This document shows, one piece after another, positions 8,713 through 17,394 of a stretch of DNA of 64,000 bases. Numbering within the stretch: the first letter of the stretch is position 1; each line of letters starts with the position of its first letter. The notes under the pieces were generated by a model. It did no database searches. It was given only the letters and a program-made list of their open reading frames with translations, and was not told the origin of the DNA. The stretch is from Bacillus sp. USDA818B3_A (lineage in GTDB: Bacteria; Bacillota; Bacilli; Bacillales; Cytobacillaceae), in assembly GCF_009928415.1 (NCBI RefSeq), contig NZ_JAABNN010000004.1:138828-202827 (forward strand), read 5' to 3'. A program made the position numbers and the translations under genes.

Positions 8713-9258
8713 CTATATAGTGAAATTCTCTAATTGTTGAAAAACAGTTACTTCAAGTACACCGTTTTTCACCTGGACTACTAAGACCCTTGTACCATTC
8801 GGAATGGATTCACCGTCAAAACCTTTCGCTGGTTTGGCAATCCGGCCGCTTGTGCTATCAATCAGGACCTCTCCATACCCATCAACGGGGACTGGCGTTA
8901 TGACAGTACCCACTCTTCCTTGCAAATCTGACTCTTTATAGACAAGTGATTCCTCCGCTTTAGATACCGGTACAAGTACAAATACATTTAAAAGAGTGAC
9001 TAGAATAAACGCAATGACTGCGGAAATACCAAGTATAAGTAAATAATTTAGGGAAGATAGCTTTTCAAATAAGTATCCGCTTGCAGATAAAATCGTTACA
9101 AAGGCAAAGATTAATACCGGATTTAGAAAATCAAGCCCCTCTCCTGCCCCATGAAAATGAAAGACGTCTGCAAACAAAACGTACAAAACCGTAATGACAC
9201 CTGATATTATTAGGGCGTATAAATAAATCGTTTCTAAAGGAATGCTGAAAGGTTCCAT
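8713..9258 (-). CDS. yuaF: NfeD-like membrane protein partner of flotillin
   Basis: Integral membrane protein of 181 aa. Three hydrophobic helices fall at about 12-32, 45-62 and 70-95. A soluble C-terminal OB-fold of NfeD type follows (about 110-175), with GRVGTVITPVPVDGYGEVLID typical of the family. NfeD proteins are usually encoded next to SPFH proteins and help them form membrane foci. It is first gene of a two-gene operon with floT; the promoter at 9342-9368 matches the SigW consensus. B. subtilis has a third gene (yuaI) here, but in this window a terminator follows floT. Confidence 0.9.
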   Translation of the reverse strand: MEPFSIPLETIYLYALIISGVITVLYVLFADVFHFHGAGEGLDFLNPVLIFAFVTILSASGYLFEKLSSLNYLLILGISAVIAFILVTLLNVFVLVPVSKAEESLVYKESDLQGRVGTVITPVPVDGYGEVLIDSTSGRIAKPAKGFDGESIPNGTRVLVVQVKNGVLEVTVFQQLENFTI

Positions 9259-9341
9259 TCGTATCCATCCTTATTTTTTAATAAGATATAACACTTACCT
9301 AGTCAGGAAAGATATCCTTACTTGTTAACTATACTAAGTAA

Positions 9342-9368
9342 TACGAACTAACAAAAGGAAAAGTTTCA
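9342..9368 (-). promoter_or_regulatory. SigW-type ECF promoter for yuaF-floT
   Basis: Minus-strand TGAAAC (9368-9363), 17-nt spacer, CGTA (9345-9342), about 85 bp before the yuaF start. The SigW consensus is TGAAAC-N16-CGTA, so the fit is near perfect. The homologous B. subtilis operon is a known SigW target. Confidence 0.85.
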
Positions 9369-9397
9369 CAATTTTTAACTGAATTTTCCTTATAAAC

Positions 9398-9432
9398 AAA
9401 AAAGCGCCATAGCTCTTAGTGAGCTACAGCAC
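9398..9432 (-). terminator. Terminator of the tcyABC operon
   Basis: GCGCCATAGCTC (9404-9415) faces GAGCTACAGCAC (9421-9432). All mismatches are G-U wobbles on the minus strand, and a T6 tract follows. It lies 2 bp past the ATPase stop codon. Confidence 0.8.
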
Positions 9433-9433
9433 C

Positions 9434-10168
9434 TTATTGAATCATATTCAAAAACCTTTTCGTTCGTTCTTCTTTTGGATTCGTAAAAATTTCTTCAGGT
9501 TGATTGCGTTCTACGACAACACCTTGGTCCATAAAGATGACTTCATCTGCCGCTTCACGCGCAAATCTCATTTCATGGGTCACAACAATCATTGTCATCC
9601 CTTCGGCAGCAAGGTCCTTCATCACCTTTAACACCTCACTGACCAATTCCGGGTCAAGTGCAGAGGTCGGTTCATCAAATAGCATGACTTCAGGCTCCAT
9701 CGCAAGCGCACGAGCGATTCCGACACGCTGCTGCTGGCCGCCTGATAACTGTGCGGGATAATAATCCTGCTTATCCCCGAGTCCAACTTTTTGTAAAAGT
9801 GCCGAGGCTTTTTTTCGTGCATTTTCTTTGCTTTCTCCCTTTACCACAACCGGCCCCTCCATCACATTCTCAAGGGCCGTTTTATGCGGGAATAAATTAT
9901 AGCTTTGAAACACCATTCCAGTTAAACGCCGGAACGGAACAATATCCTTTTTTGATACTGTCTTTGAAAAATCTAAACTTTGTCCTGAAATGGTAATGAC
10001 TCCTTTTGTAGGTGTTTCCAGCACGTTTAAGCAGCGGAGCATCGTGGTTTTCCCTGAACCAGACGGTCCAATGACAACAACCACTTTTCCCTTTTCTACT
10101 TCGATATTAATCCCTTTTAAAACCTGCAATTCACCAAATTGTTTATGTAGACCACTGATCCTAATCAT
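9434..10168 (-). CDS. tcyC: Polar amino acid (cystine-type) ABC transporter, ATP-binding protein
   Basis: ATPase subunit of 244 aa that powers amino acid import. Walker [10 protein letters not shown] (about 34-42), Q-loop (FQSYNLFPH), signature LSGGQQQR and Walker [10 protein letters not shown] with the following H-loop (VVTHEM) are all present. It is the third gene of binding protein-permease-ATPase, with a 24-bp gap from the permease. The sequence belongs to the GlnQ/HisP family. I favour TcyC (cystine) because the binding protein resembles TcyA, but glutamine or another polar amino acid is possible. Confidence 0.85.
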   Translation of the reverse strand: MIRISGLHKQFGELQVLKGINIEVEKGKVVVVIGPSGSGKTTMLRCLNVLETPTKGVITISGQSLDFSKTVSKKDIVPFRRLTGMVFQSYNLFPHKTALENVMEGPVVVKGESKENARKKASALLQKVGLGDKQDYYPAQLSGGQQQRVGIARALAMEPEVMLFDEPTSALDPELVSEVLKVMKDLAAEGMTMIVVTHEMRFAREAADEVIFMDQGVVVERNQPEEIFTNPKEERTKRFLNMIQ

Positions 10169-10192
10169 CCTAACACTCCCTTGACCCTCTAG

Positions 10193-10891
10193 TTAAGCCC
10201 CGTATCGGTCCAGTCTTTTTTCCAAGTATCCTTGAAGAATGGAAAGGAAAAAGCAGATTACCCAATAAATGAGTGCTACTTCTGAATAGACTAAAAGAAA
10301 CTCATAATTGGTAGAAGCAATCTCTTGAGCCCGGCGAAACATCTCTGTGACTAATACAAGTGAAGCCAATGAGGTATCTTTAACAAGACTTATAAATGAA
10401 TTAGATAAAGGCGGAATGGATACCCTGGCTGCCTGCGGCAAGATGATTCGTCTCAGAACTTGTGAATAGGTCATCCCAATCGAATAGCCCGCTTCCCACT
10501 GTCCTTTCGGGGTCGATAATATGGCGGCTCTGATAATTTCTGACGAATAGGCACCGACACTTAACGAGAAACCAATGACCGCAGAAATATAGGGTTCTAA
10601 TGTAATTCCGAGATTAGGAAGACCATAAAAAATAATGAATAGTTGAACGAGTAATGGAGTCCCACGGATGGCTGAAACATACACACGAGCGATGATTTGA
10701 AAAATTTTCACTTCAGATATTCTCGCTAAAGCCGTAAGAATGGCCAAGATTAAGCCAATGACAAACGTAATTAAAGTTAACGGTATTGTATAAAAAACAG
10801 CCCCCTCCAATAGCGGCAGGAGGGAACTTTTGGCAATACCGGCTAACCTTGCTGTTCTTTCCGGATCAGCAAATATACTATTTAAGTACAT
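10193..10891 (-). CDS. tcyB: Polar amino acid (cystine-type) ABC transporter, permease
   Basis: Inner-membrane permease of 232 aa in the HisM family, with about five TM helices. The ATPase-contacting EAA-like loop is at [32 protein letters not shown] start it at the ATG at 10891 (MYLNSIF) because homology begins there. A longer in-frame extension to 10969 would overlap the binding-protein gene by 92 bp and has no ribosome site. With this start the overlap is 14 bp, suggesting coupling. It works with the flanking ATPase and lipoprotein. Confidence 0.85.
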   Translation of the reverse strand: MYLNSIFADPERTARLAGIAKSSLLPLLEGAVFYTIPLTLITFVIGLILAILTALARISEVKIFQIIARVYVSAIRGTPLLVQLFIIFYGLPNLGITLEPYISAVIGFSLSVGAYSSEIIRAAILSTPKGQWEAGYSIGMTYSQVLRRIILPQAARVSIPPLSNSFISLVKDTSLASLVLVTEMFRRAQEIASTNYEFLLVYSEVALIYWVICFFLSILQGYLEKRLDRYGA

Positions 10892-11720
10892 CTTCACCAA
10901 ACCATTTCTCTGAGATTTTTTTATAAGTGCCGTCATCAACCATCTCTTTAAGAGCTTTATTAACTTCATCTACAAGAGTGTCACTATTTTTTCTAAACAT
11001 AAATCCGCTTGATGATGCATCATTTGCCGTTGCTGCAACCTTAATTGGTGCATCAGGCTTTTGTTTTTTATAGTCCAAATAGGTCAGCTTATCATTAATC
11101 GTCACATCGACACGTTTTTGTGCCAACAATTCAACCGCCTGCTGGAATCCTTCGACCCCAACAAGATTGGCTCCATACTTTTTAGCAATATCACCGTAGT
11201 TACTTGTCAGCGATTGGGCAGCATTTAAGCCTTTAATATCTTCAAATTTTTTCACTTTCGTGTTAGCAGTATTGACAATGAGAACACCCGCCGACGTTAT
11301 ATATGGGTCAGAGAATTCGTATTTTTTTTGACGGTCAGGACGAATTCCCACCTCGTTCGCAATCATATCAAAACGCTTCGCATCTAAACCAGCAAACATA
11401 GCATCCCATTGGGTTTCTTTAAACTCTGCTTTTACACCAAGACGCTTCGCCACTTCATTGGCTAAGTCTACATCAAAACCTGTCAAATCGCCGTTTGTAT
11501 CATGGTAGGTAAACGGCGGATATGTACCTTCCGTTCCTATCGTAATTTTTCCATCGTCTTGGATACTTTTCAACAAATCTTGATTATCCTCAGAGTCCTT
11601 ATCTTTTGTATTAACTGCTGTCTTTTCTTTATCTTTTGCCTCTTCTTTATCTTTCCCGCAAGCTGATAGCACGAACGTAAAGCTTAGGAGCAGTGCAAAA
11701 ATAACCATCAGTTTTTTCAT
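10878..11720 (-). CDS. tcyA: Polar amino acid (cystine-type) ABC transporter, substrate-binding lipoprotein
   Basis: Periplasmic-type solute-binding lipoprotein of 280 aa. The signal peptide ends in the lipobox LSAC. A Lys/Glu/Asp-rich linker follows, then the SBP_bac_3 domain with [30 protein letters not shown] and a C-terminal hinge. The start is placed at 11720 (MKKLMVIF), 10 nt after the strong site GAGGGGG. An upstream ATG at 11738 would put that site inside the coding region. The stretch [12 protein letters not shown] resembles TcyA. It is first gene of the operon. Substrate is inferred, not shown. Confidence 0.85.
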   Translation of the reverse strand: MKKLMVIFALLLSFTFVLSACGKDKEEAKDKEKTAVNTKDKDSEDNQDLLKSIQDDGKITIGTEGTYPPFTYHDTNGDLTGFDVDLANEVAKRLGVKAEFKETQWDAMFAGLDAKRFDMIANEVGIRPDRQKKYEFSDPYITSAGVLIVNTANTKVKKFEDIKGLNAAQSLTSNYGDIAKKYGANLVGVEGFQQAVELLAQKRVDVTINDKLTYLDYKKQKPDAPIKVAATANDASSSGFMFRKNSDTLVDEVNKALKEMVDDGTYKKISEKWFGEDVLK

Positions 11721-11823
11721 GTAGTTAATCCCCCTCATTCCTATTGATTTTTTAGCGACTCACAACGACTTTTAATGAATCTGATACATTTGAAGTATGG
11801 TTATTTTACCCTGATATCAAAAA

Positions 11824-11854
11824 TAAAAACCTATCAGAAAAAATCTGATAGGTT
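11824..11854 (-). terminator. Terminator of the APC permease gene
   Basis: Perfect 10-bp stem AACCTATCAG (11828-11837) / CTGATAGGTT (11845-11854) with a T-rich tail on the minus strand. The stem overlaps the stop codon by two bases. Confidence 0.85.
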
Positions 11855-13283
11855 ACGCAGATAACGCACGTTTATTTTTTGACTTGGCCGTTTCATTCTT
11901 ATTGGTAATTGGCCGGTAGAAAAGAATGCCGCTCGCAAGTAAGATCATTCCATACATAAATGTTTTTATATCTGCTGTACCTGCTATAATGACCCAAATG
12001 GAATAAATCGTTGCAAAAACGGCGATAATCCCGTCTGTGATTCTTTGCGTTCTAAGCTGATAGGTTTCACCTGTTATGACTAATTTCAACTGATAAACAG
12101 ATGAGATTAGATATGGCACTAAATATGCTAATGTCGCGATGACAATAATAAAATCAAACGCACCTGAGATGGATTTTGACACCGTTGAAAAAATAAATAA
12201 CTGGCCTAATCCATTTGAAATAATCATCGAGAACACCGGAAGGCCTGATTTGCTTTCTTTTAAGAATGCAGGAAGAAATAGGCCCTGTTTCGCTGCCTGG
12301 TATGGAACCTCTGCACTCAACATTAACCAGCCAATCGTTGAACCAAATAGACTAATCAACCCAATGGCTGCGAGAAGTTTACCGCCAATCGGCCCTAGAA
12401 CGGTTTGAATGGCATCAATTAATGGTTTTTCAGAGTGGATGAGTGTGTTTTGGTCCAGCATTCCCATGACAAGTGTGCTTATACCAATATAAATGCCAAG
12501 AGCGATAAATAGGCCTAAAATAGTCGCCCTTTTAACATCGGTCTGCTTTTTAGCACGAGAAGCAAATACAACCGCTGATTCTACTCCAATAAACGCCCAC
12601 AAGGTGTTGACAGCAGCACCGTTAATCTGGCTCATCAGTCCGATTGATTGTCCCGCTTCATCCATTCTCGCTGCCATAAACGGCAGGATGTTACTTTTTT
12701 CAAAAGCAAATAGACCAACAATAATAAAGAGTACAAATCCCGCTACTTTGGCTGCAGTGGCAAGGAAGTTTAATTTCCCGGCACTTTCCATACCGCGCAG
12801 GATAATAAAATGAGTCCCCCAAAGCAATAAAGAACAAACTAGAAACGTTAAACCATTCCCAACCTTCAAAGTAAATCCGCCAATTGTAAACCAATCAGCC
12901 TCGCTTGTTAAGATGGGGAAAAAGGTAGATAAATATCCGGCAAAGGTGGTAATCATCGCAACATTGCCAGCTAAGTTTCCAATCCAATATCCCCATGTAG
13001 ACATAAAGCCAGATAGCATTGACGCTTGTGAACCAGGCTTAAATAACTCTTTCGCATAGATTTGCGGACCGCCTGTCAAGTTGGGTTTCCGTACCGCTAA
13101 GCTGCCAAACACAAGCGCCAGCATCAAAACACCAAAGCCTGTCACAAGCCATGCCGAAATAACTCCTGCAGGGCTAGCGGCTTCCGATAAAGAACGAGGA
13201 AGCATAAAAATACCCGAGCCAACCATATTTCCAATGACGAGAGCTGTAAGTACCCAAAATCCTAATTTATTTGACTTTTCCAA
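11853..13283 (-). CDS. APC-superfamily amino acid permease/antiporter
   Basis: Polytopic membrane protein of 476 aa with about 12 TM helices. The N-terminal motif GNMVGSGIFMLP (about 18-29) is the helix-1 substrate-binding signature of APC transporters. The overall pattern fits the basic amino acid/polyamine antiporter group (ArcD/LysP/YvsH-like). It is a single gene with its own SigA promoter and terminator. I looked for a lysine riboswitch in the roughly 95-nt leader because B. subtilis yvsH has one, but the leader is too short and lacks L-box elements. Substrate (arginine, ornithine, lysine or other) is undetermined. Confidence 0.88.
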   Translation of the reverse strand: MEKSNKLGFWVLTALVIGNMVGSGIFMLPRSLSEAASPAGVISAWLVTGFGVLMLALVFGSLAVRKPNLTGGPQIYAKELFKPGSQASMLSGFMSTWGYWIGNLAGNVAMITTFAGYLSTFFPILTSEADWFTIGGFTLKVGNGLTFLVCSLLLWGTHFIILRGMESAGKLNFLATAAKVAGFVLFIIVGLFAFEKSNILPFMAARMDEAGQSIGLMSQINGAAVNTLWAFIGVESAVVFASRAKKQTDVKRATILGLFIALGIYIGISTLVMGMLDQNTLIHSEKPLIDAIQTVLGPIGGKLLAAIGLISLFGSTIGWLMLSAEVPYQAAKQGLFLPAFLKESKSGLPVFSMIISNGLGQLFIFSTVSKSISGAFDFIIVIATLAYLVPYLISSVYQLKLVITGETYQLRTQRITDGIIAVFATIYSIWVIIAGTADIKTFMYGMILLASGILFYRPITNKNETAKSKNKRALSA

Positions 13284-13357
13284 GGGTGTTACCTCCTCGA
13301 ATAATTCTTATATTAAAATAACGAATGATTATAAATAAACATAAATGAACCTCATTA

Positions 13358-13386
13358 AATATAAGCATTTCAGTATTCTATGTCAA
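13358..13386 (-). promoter_or_regulatory. SigA promoter of the APC permease gene
   Basis: Minus-strand TTGACA (13386-13381), 17-bp spacer, TATATT (13363-13358). This is a near-consensus vegetative promoter, about 75 bp before the start codon. Confidence 0.8.
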
Positions 13387-13432
13387 TGGAAATTTTATCT
13401 CAATAAAGCATTAAAGGCCCCATTTAAAAAAA

Positions 13433-13463
13433 CTAAAAAGAGACTGCCTCCACTGGCAATCTC
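13433..13463 (-). terminator. Terminator of nadE
   Basis: GAGACTGCC (13440-13448) / GGCAATCTC (13455-13463) with a T-run on the minus strand. It lies 10 bp after the nadE stop and just upstream of the APC permease promoter. Confidence 0.85.
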
Positions 13464-13472
13464 TCATACTGC

Positions 13473-14294
13473 TTATTTCCACCAATCATCAAACATGCTG
13501 GCTGGTAGTTGGCGTTTATGTTCCGTAAGGATAAAACGTTTTTCAACTTTTTCTGCGATTTCTGGAGATACTGGTTTACCTTCTAAATAATCATCAAGTT
13601 CATCATAACTAATTCCTAATTCCGTTTCATCTGCTTGTCCGGGTTTTTGGTCGAGAAGGTCAGCCGTAGGGACTTTTAAATATAGACGCTCATCAGCATT
13701 AAGCTCCTTAAGCAGGGCTTTCCCTTGTCTTTTTGTTAACCCGGTAAGCGGCAAAATATCGGCACCGCCATCTCCGTATTTAGTATAAAAACCTGTTACA
13801 GCTTCTGCTGCATGGTCTGTACCAATGACAAGCAGGCCTTCCATTCCGCCAATCGCATATTGGGCAATCATTCTCATTCTGGCTTTTACATTTCCTTTAT
13901 GGTAATCACTGATTGGTTCACCTTTAATCGCAGCGTTATACTCGGTTTCTACTTCATCCACTGGATTTTTGATGTTAAAGACTTCTTCCCGATCTGCCTT
14001 GATAAAATCAAGCGAGGCTTGAGCATCCTCCTCATCCTTCTGAACACCATACGGCAGGCGAACAGCAATGAACTTTGCTTCCGTGCCTTCCTCACGTAAT
14101 TCTTCAACAGCCAGCTGTGCTAAGCGGCCAGCTAAGGTGGAGTCTTGTCCACCGCTTATTCCTAAGACAAAACCTTTTGCCTTTGTATTTAACAAATAAC
14201 TTTTTAAAAAGTCAATTCGCTTACGAATTTCTTCCTTTGGATCGATGTTGGGATTCACATTTAACTCTCTCATAATTTGTTCTTGCAAACTCAT
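13473..14294 (-). CDS. nadE: NH3-dependent NAD(+) synthetase
   Basis: Enzyme of 273 aa catalysing the last step of NAD synthesis: deamido-NAD + NH3 + ATP to NAD. The PP-loop ATP-binding motif SGGQDS is at 47-52, and the family motifs [28 protein letters not shown] and KVPTADL are present. Length equals the usual 270-275 aa. It has no glutaminase domain, so it uses free ammonia. It is monocistronic, divergent from the thioesterase gene at 14419, with GGAGG upstream of the ATG and its own terminator. Confidence 0.97.
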   Translation of the reverse strand: MSLQEQIMRELNVNPNIDPKEEIRKRIDFLKSYLLNTKAKGFVLGISGGQDSTLAGRLAQLAVEELREEGTEAKFIAVRLPYGVQKDEEDAQASLDFIKADREEVFNIKNPVDEVETEYNAAIKGEPISDYHKGNVKARMRMIAQYAIGGMEGLLVIGTDHAAEAVTGFYTKYGDGGADILPLTGLTKRQGKALLKELNADERLYLKVPTADLLDQKPGQADETELGISYDELDDYLEGKPVSPEIAEKVEKRFILTEHKRQLPASMFDDWWK

Positions 14295-14418
14295 TTGTTG
14301 ACCTCCTGACCATTTAATTGATATATGTAATGTACCACATTTTTCTACATTTAACTAAAAGGAAACAAGAAAATTCAGATTGTGGATAAAATAAATAGAA
14401 CAAACTGGAGGGATTATA

Positions 14419-14931
14419 ATGGAAGCCAAAACATGTAATGAAACAAGAGTAGTGCGAACAAGCCGAATTTTTCCAAATGATGTAAATAATCATAATACCC
14501 TTTTTGGGGGCAAGCTGATTAGCGATATCGATATGATTGCATCGATTTCTGCCGTACGTCATTCGCGATTAGAGTGTGTGACTGCCTCTATAGATTCAGT
14601 AGATTTTCTTAGTCCGATTACACCTAATGATTCTGTTTGCATTGAAACCTTTGTATCTTCTACGGGGACGAGTTCAATGGAGGTTTTCGCAAAAGTGATT
14701 GCGGAAGATCTTATGTCCGGAAATCGAAAAATTGCTGCGACAGCTTTTTTAACCTTTGTTGCCTTAGATAAAAACGGAAGACCTACAAAGGTTCCAAGAA
14801 TTATTCCTGAAACAGAGGAAGAGAAGAAACTGTTTGAAACCGGAAAAGACAGGGCGGAAAAGCGGAAAGAACATCGAAAGAACAGTAAAGATCTTGCTAG
14901 TGTTTTGATTACTCATAAACCTTGGGAATAG
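14419..14931 (+). CDS. Acyl-CoA thioesterase, YkhA-like hotdog fold
   Basis: Hotdog-fold hydrolase of 170 aa that would cleave acyl-CoA to free acid and CoA in the cytoplasm. The motif NDVNNHNTLFGGKLISDIDMIA (about 20-41) contains the conserved Asn/Asp and GG turn of the acyl-CoA hydrolase family. The stretch ASIDSVDFLSPI is also typical. The C-terminal Lys/Arg/Glu-rich tail (about 140-160) is probably a flexible extension. GGAGGG lies 8 nt before the ATG. It is monocistronic, divergent from nadE. Substrate chain length cannot be read from the sequence. Confidence 0.88.
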   Translation: MEAKTCNETRVVRTSRIFPNDVNNHNTLFGGKLISDIDMIASISAVRHSRLECVTASIDSVDFLSPITPNDSVCIETFVSSTGTSSMEVFAKVIAEDLMSGNRKIAATAFLTFVALDKNGRPTKVPRIIPETEEEKKLFETGKDRAEKRKEHRKNSKDLASVLITHKPWE

Positions 14932-14952
14932 AAAACTCGGGTACTCCCTACT

Positions 14953-14993
14953 AAAAAAAGAAGGTCACGATTCTACTCGTACCTTCTTTTTCT
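14953..14993. terminator. Bidirectional terminator between convergent genes
   Basis: AAAGAAGGT-ACGA (14957-14970) / TCGT-ACCTTCTTT (14977-14989) with A and T tracts on the two sides. It lies between the thioesterase gene and the convergent CDF transporter gene, four bases from the latter's stop. Confidence 0.8.
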
Positions 14994-14997
14994 AAAT

Positions 14998-15987
14998 TTA
15001 TCGTGTTGTTTGCGGATTTTTCCAGGTCATTACCTCATCGGCTTCATCAATCTCAATCGTGACATCAACGACACCTTTTTCGGCCATTATTTTTTCCTCG
15101 AGCCGGTCTTTAATGTCATCGGCTGCTGCTACCGTTAATTTAGGATCAATTTCAATCTCCAATTCAACATGGAGGTCTTCCCCTTCTTTAATAACGGTAA
15201 TATCTTGAATATCCTTTACATCTGGATCCTCCATGACAAGGACACCAATTCTATTCTCCATTTCCTCATCAGCTTGACCAATCACTCCTGCGGCATTATC
15301 CAAGAACACCTTTCCCACTACAAAAAGCATCATTGCTCCGATCAAGATCGAGGCAAAACCTTCCGATTGATGCAGAGGGGTATAATGCGCAATAACAACC
15401 GCAAGAATTGCCAGCAAGCCCCCTAAAGTTGCAACCAAATCCTCCATAAACACCAGCTTTGTCGCAGGCTTTGCCCGGCCCAAATTCGCAAAAGCCTTCT
15501 GAAAAACATTTATCCCCTTGGCCTCAATCTCTAAATCATGTAAAATTTCCTTCATCGCTTTAAACAGAACAAAGGTTTCGAGCAAAGTGGCTAAGGCTAA
15601 CACAAGGATATTAATCAGAAAACCACTGGACTTAGTCGGATGAACAATGTGATGATAACCTTCTTTAATGGTTTCAAACGCCATAATGCCCACGATTAAC
15701 ACCGCACCTAGGAGCACCAAGTTAACCAAGCGGCCAAACCCGTTTGGATACTTTTCTGTTGGTGCCTTTTTACTTAGTGCGGAACCGACAAACACAAAGA
15801 ACTGATTTGCTGCATCGCCAAGACTGTGCATTGTTTCAGCAAACATCGCAACATTTCCTGTAAACAGAAATGCGACACCTTTTATAATGGCAATAATCGT
15901 ATTAATAATCGCAGCAAGAAATGCAGACTTATTCCCTCTTTTTAATAATTGAAATAATTCTCCCATCCGAACCTCTTTCTTAGACAT
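14998..15987 (-). CDS. Cation diffusion facilitator (CDF) family efflux transporter
   Basis: Membrane protein of 329 aa expected to export divalent metal ions in exchange for protons. TM helices are visible from about 18 to 220. Helix 2 carries FAETMHSLGDAANQ, the expected site of the metal-coordinating residues; helix 5 begins with VFMEDLVATLGGL. The C-terminal cytoplasmic domain (about 225-315) has the CDF fold pattern with DVKDIQDITVIKEGEDLHVELEIEID. It overlaps the preceding 77-aa gene by 8 bp, so the two are translationally coupled. Metal specificity is unknown; the MAHSLGD/EDLVAT variant suggests the YdbO-like subgroup. Confidence 0.9.
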   Translation of the reverse strand: MSKKEVRMGELFQLLKRGNKSAFLAAIINTIIAIIKGVAFLFTGNVAMFAETMHSLGDAANQFFVFVGSALSKKAPTEKYPNGFGRLVNLVLLGAVLIVGIMAFETIKEGYHHIVHPTKSSGFLINILVLALATLLETFVLFKAMKEILHDLEIEAKGINVFQKAFANLGRAKPATKLVFMEDLVATLGGLLAILAVVIAHYTPLHQSEGFASILIGAMMLFVVGKVFLDNAAGVIGQADEEMENRIGVLVMEDPDVKDIQDITVIKEGEDLHVELEIEIDPKLTVAAADDIKDRLEEKIMAEKGVVDVTIEIDEADEVMTWKNPQTTR

Positions 15988-16213
15988 TTTTCAGCACTAG
16001 ATATAATTGGTTATTCCTACCACTTTTTTCTTCATCTGATGCTAAATCATATTTTTTCAATAAATGAAACACTTCATTCAACAGTTCCTGTGTATGTACC
16101 CTGGTAAAAAACTGGTTAAACAGCTCTCTCATATCTTCAGGTAAAAACTCGGCTTGTGATTCGTATTTATTTTTTACATCTTCCAGAGTGTGATTCAGTT
16201 TACATTCGCTCAT
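15980..16213 (-). CDS. Small conserved-looking protein coupled to the CDF transporter
   Basis: Predicted soluble protein of 77 aa, acidic and Leu-rich, beginning MSECKLNHTLEDVKNKY. I chose the ATG at 16213 because AGGAGGAGGAAGG lies just upstream; a longer frame to 16297 has no ribosome site and runs through a terminator. The helical pattern (LPEDMRELFNQFF, ELLNEVFHLLKKYDLA) suggests a compact helical protein. I do not recognise a family. The 8-bp overlap with the transporter suggests a related role, but function is unknown. Confidence 0.75.
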   Translation of the reverse strand: MSECKLNHTLEDVKNKYESQAEFLPEDMRELFNQFFTRVHTQELLNEVFHLLKKYDLASDEEKSGRNNQLYLVLKNV

Positions 16214-16270
16214 GTGATCCTTCCTCCTCCTAAACGTTTTATTTAGCATAACAGATGTGTATATAAAGAA

Positions 16271-16294
16271 AAAAGCCCAATGCATTGGACTTTT
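16271..16294 (-). terminator. Terminator of the AI-2E family gene
   Basis: AAAAGCCCAATGCATTGGACTTTT forms an almost perfect palindrome, with the T tract continuing on the minus strand. It starts 4 bp past the stop at 16298. Confidence 0.75.
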
Positions 16295-16297
16295 CAA

Positions 16298-17299
16298 TTA
16301 TACTTTCTTATGATCGGTCACTTCTAATACATCCAACAGGAATACGAAAATTGGAATCCCAACGATTAGGCCCCACACACCAAAGAAGTGCTCAGAGAAA
16401 ATCAAGATAATGAAGGTATAGAAGACAGGGAGATTTGTTTTTGAACTCATCAAATTTGGATTTAAGATATATGCCTCAATCGCATGTATGATCATGATCG
16501 CTATCCCCACATAAAGAACCTTCATGATTCCACCAATACTGTAAGCTATAATCACGAGTGGGATTAACGAAATAATCACCCCGGCCACTGGGATTAATCC
16601 TAACACTAAAACCATTAGAGACAGCCCGCCTAATTGCGGGAAATCTAACAGCCATAAAGAGATAGTGGTCAGAATACAGTTTACAATCGCAATAATTAAT
16701 TGAGCTTCAATTACCTTACCGAACGTTCCTACAAACTTACGGGCAAAAAACTCTACTTCTTCATAAATGAAGGCAACTTTACTTGTTCTAAATTTCTTGG
16801 TAAATTCTATTAACCGCGGCTTTTCAAGTAAGCAAAAAATACTCAAAAGTAAGGCCAATAAGACTTGCAAGGTAACACTGCTGATATCCGTAAAATACTT
16901 AATTAAGAAGGTAAAGCCTTGCTCCAGGTAACTGGAAATCTTAATTTCTTCCAATCGGTTCACAAGATAATTTAAGATGATATTATCGTGTTTGGAGGTA
17001 TAGAATGATGTGATTTGCTTTATTAGTGCAGTAATTTCTTGGATAATCATCGGCAGATACATAACTACACAGTAGGATAGTAAACCGACAATACAAGCAT
17101 AAGAAATGACGACAATGAATCTTCGATTAATCGGAATCTTTTTTTCAATGAATTGGACTAACCGATTCATTAGAAAGGTAAAGATAAAGGTAAGTAATAT
17201 TAAATTAATCATCGATCTCATTGCATAGATGACTAGGGCAATGATGACAAAAATAGAAATTCGTTTAAAGCTGCTGTTTTGTATGATTTTATTTATCAT
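16298..17299 (-). CDS. AI-2E family (TqsA/YdbI-like) membrane transporter
   Basis: Polytopic membrane protein of 333 aa with about seven to eight TM helices, a central soluble segment (about 65-140) and conserved motifs of the family, such as GLIPVAGVIISLIPLVIIAY (about 230-250) and IILIFSEHFFGVWGLIVGIPI near the C-terminus. The family name comes from the E. coli AI-2 exporter TqsA; others transport Na+/Li+ in exchange for protons. Substrate here is unknown. It is a single gene between a promoter gap and its terminator, upstream of the small gene and CDF transporter on the same strand, as in the B. subtilis ydb region. Confidence 0.87.
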   Translation of the reverse strand: MINKIIQNSSFKRISIFVIIALVIYAMRSMINLILLTFIFTFLMNRLVQFIEKKIPINRRFIVVISYACIVGLLSYCVVMYLPMIIQEITALIKQITSFYTSKHDNIILNYLVNRLEEIKISSYLEQGFTFLIKYFTDISSVTLQVLLALLLSIFCLLEKPRLIEFTKKFRTSKVAFIYEEVEFFARKFVGTFGKVIEAQLIIAIVNCILTTISLWLLDFPQLGGLSLMVLVLGLIPVAGVIISLIPLVIIAYSIGGIMKVLYVGIAIMIIHAIEAYILNPNLMSSKTNLPVFYTFIILIFSEHFFGVWGLIVGIPIFVFLLDVLEVTDHKKV

Positions 17300-17394
17300 A
17301 GATAATTATCGAACTCCATTACGTTTCCTGAGAAAAGTTTTGTTGTGTTAAGTATAACAAAAATTTGCCCAATTTTGTCTATTTTAGACTTCTT

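Noticed and set aside
13284..13433. Lysine riboswitch before the APC permease
   Set aside because: The leader after the promoter is about 70 nt and lacks L-box elements.
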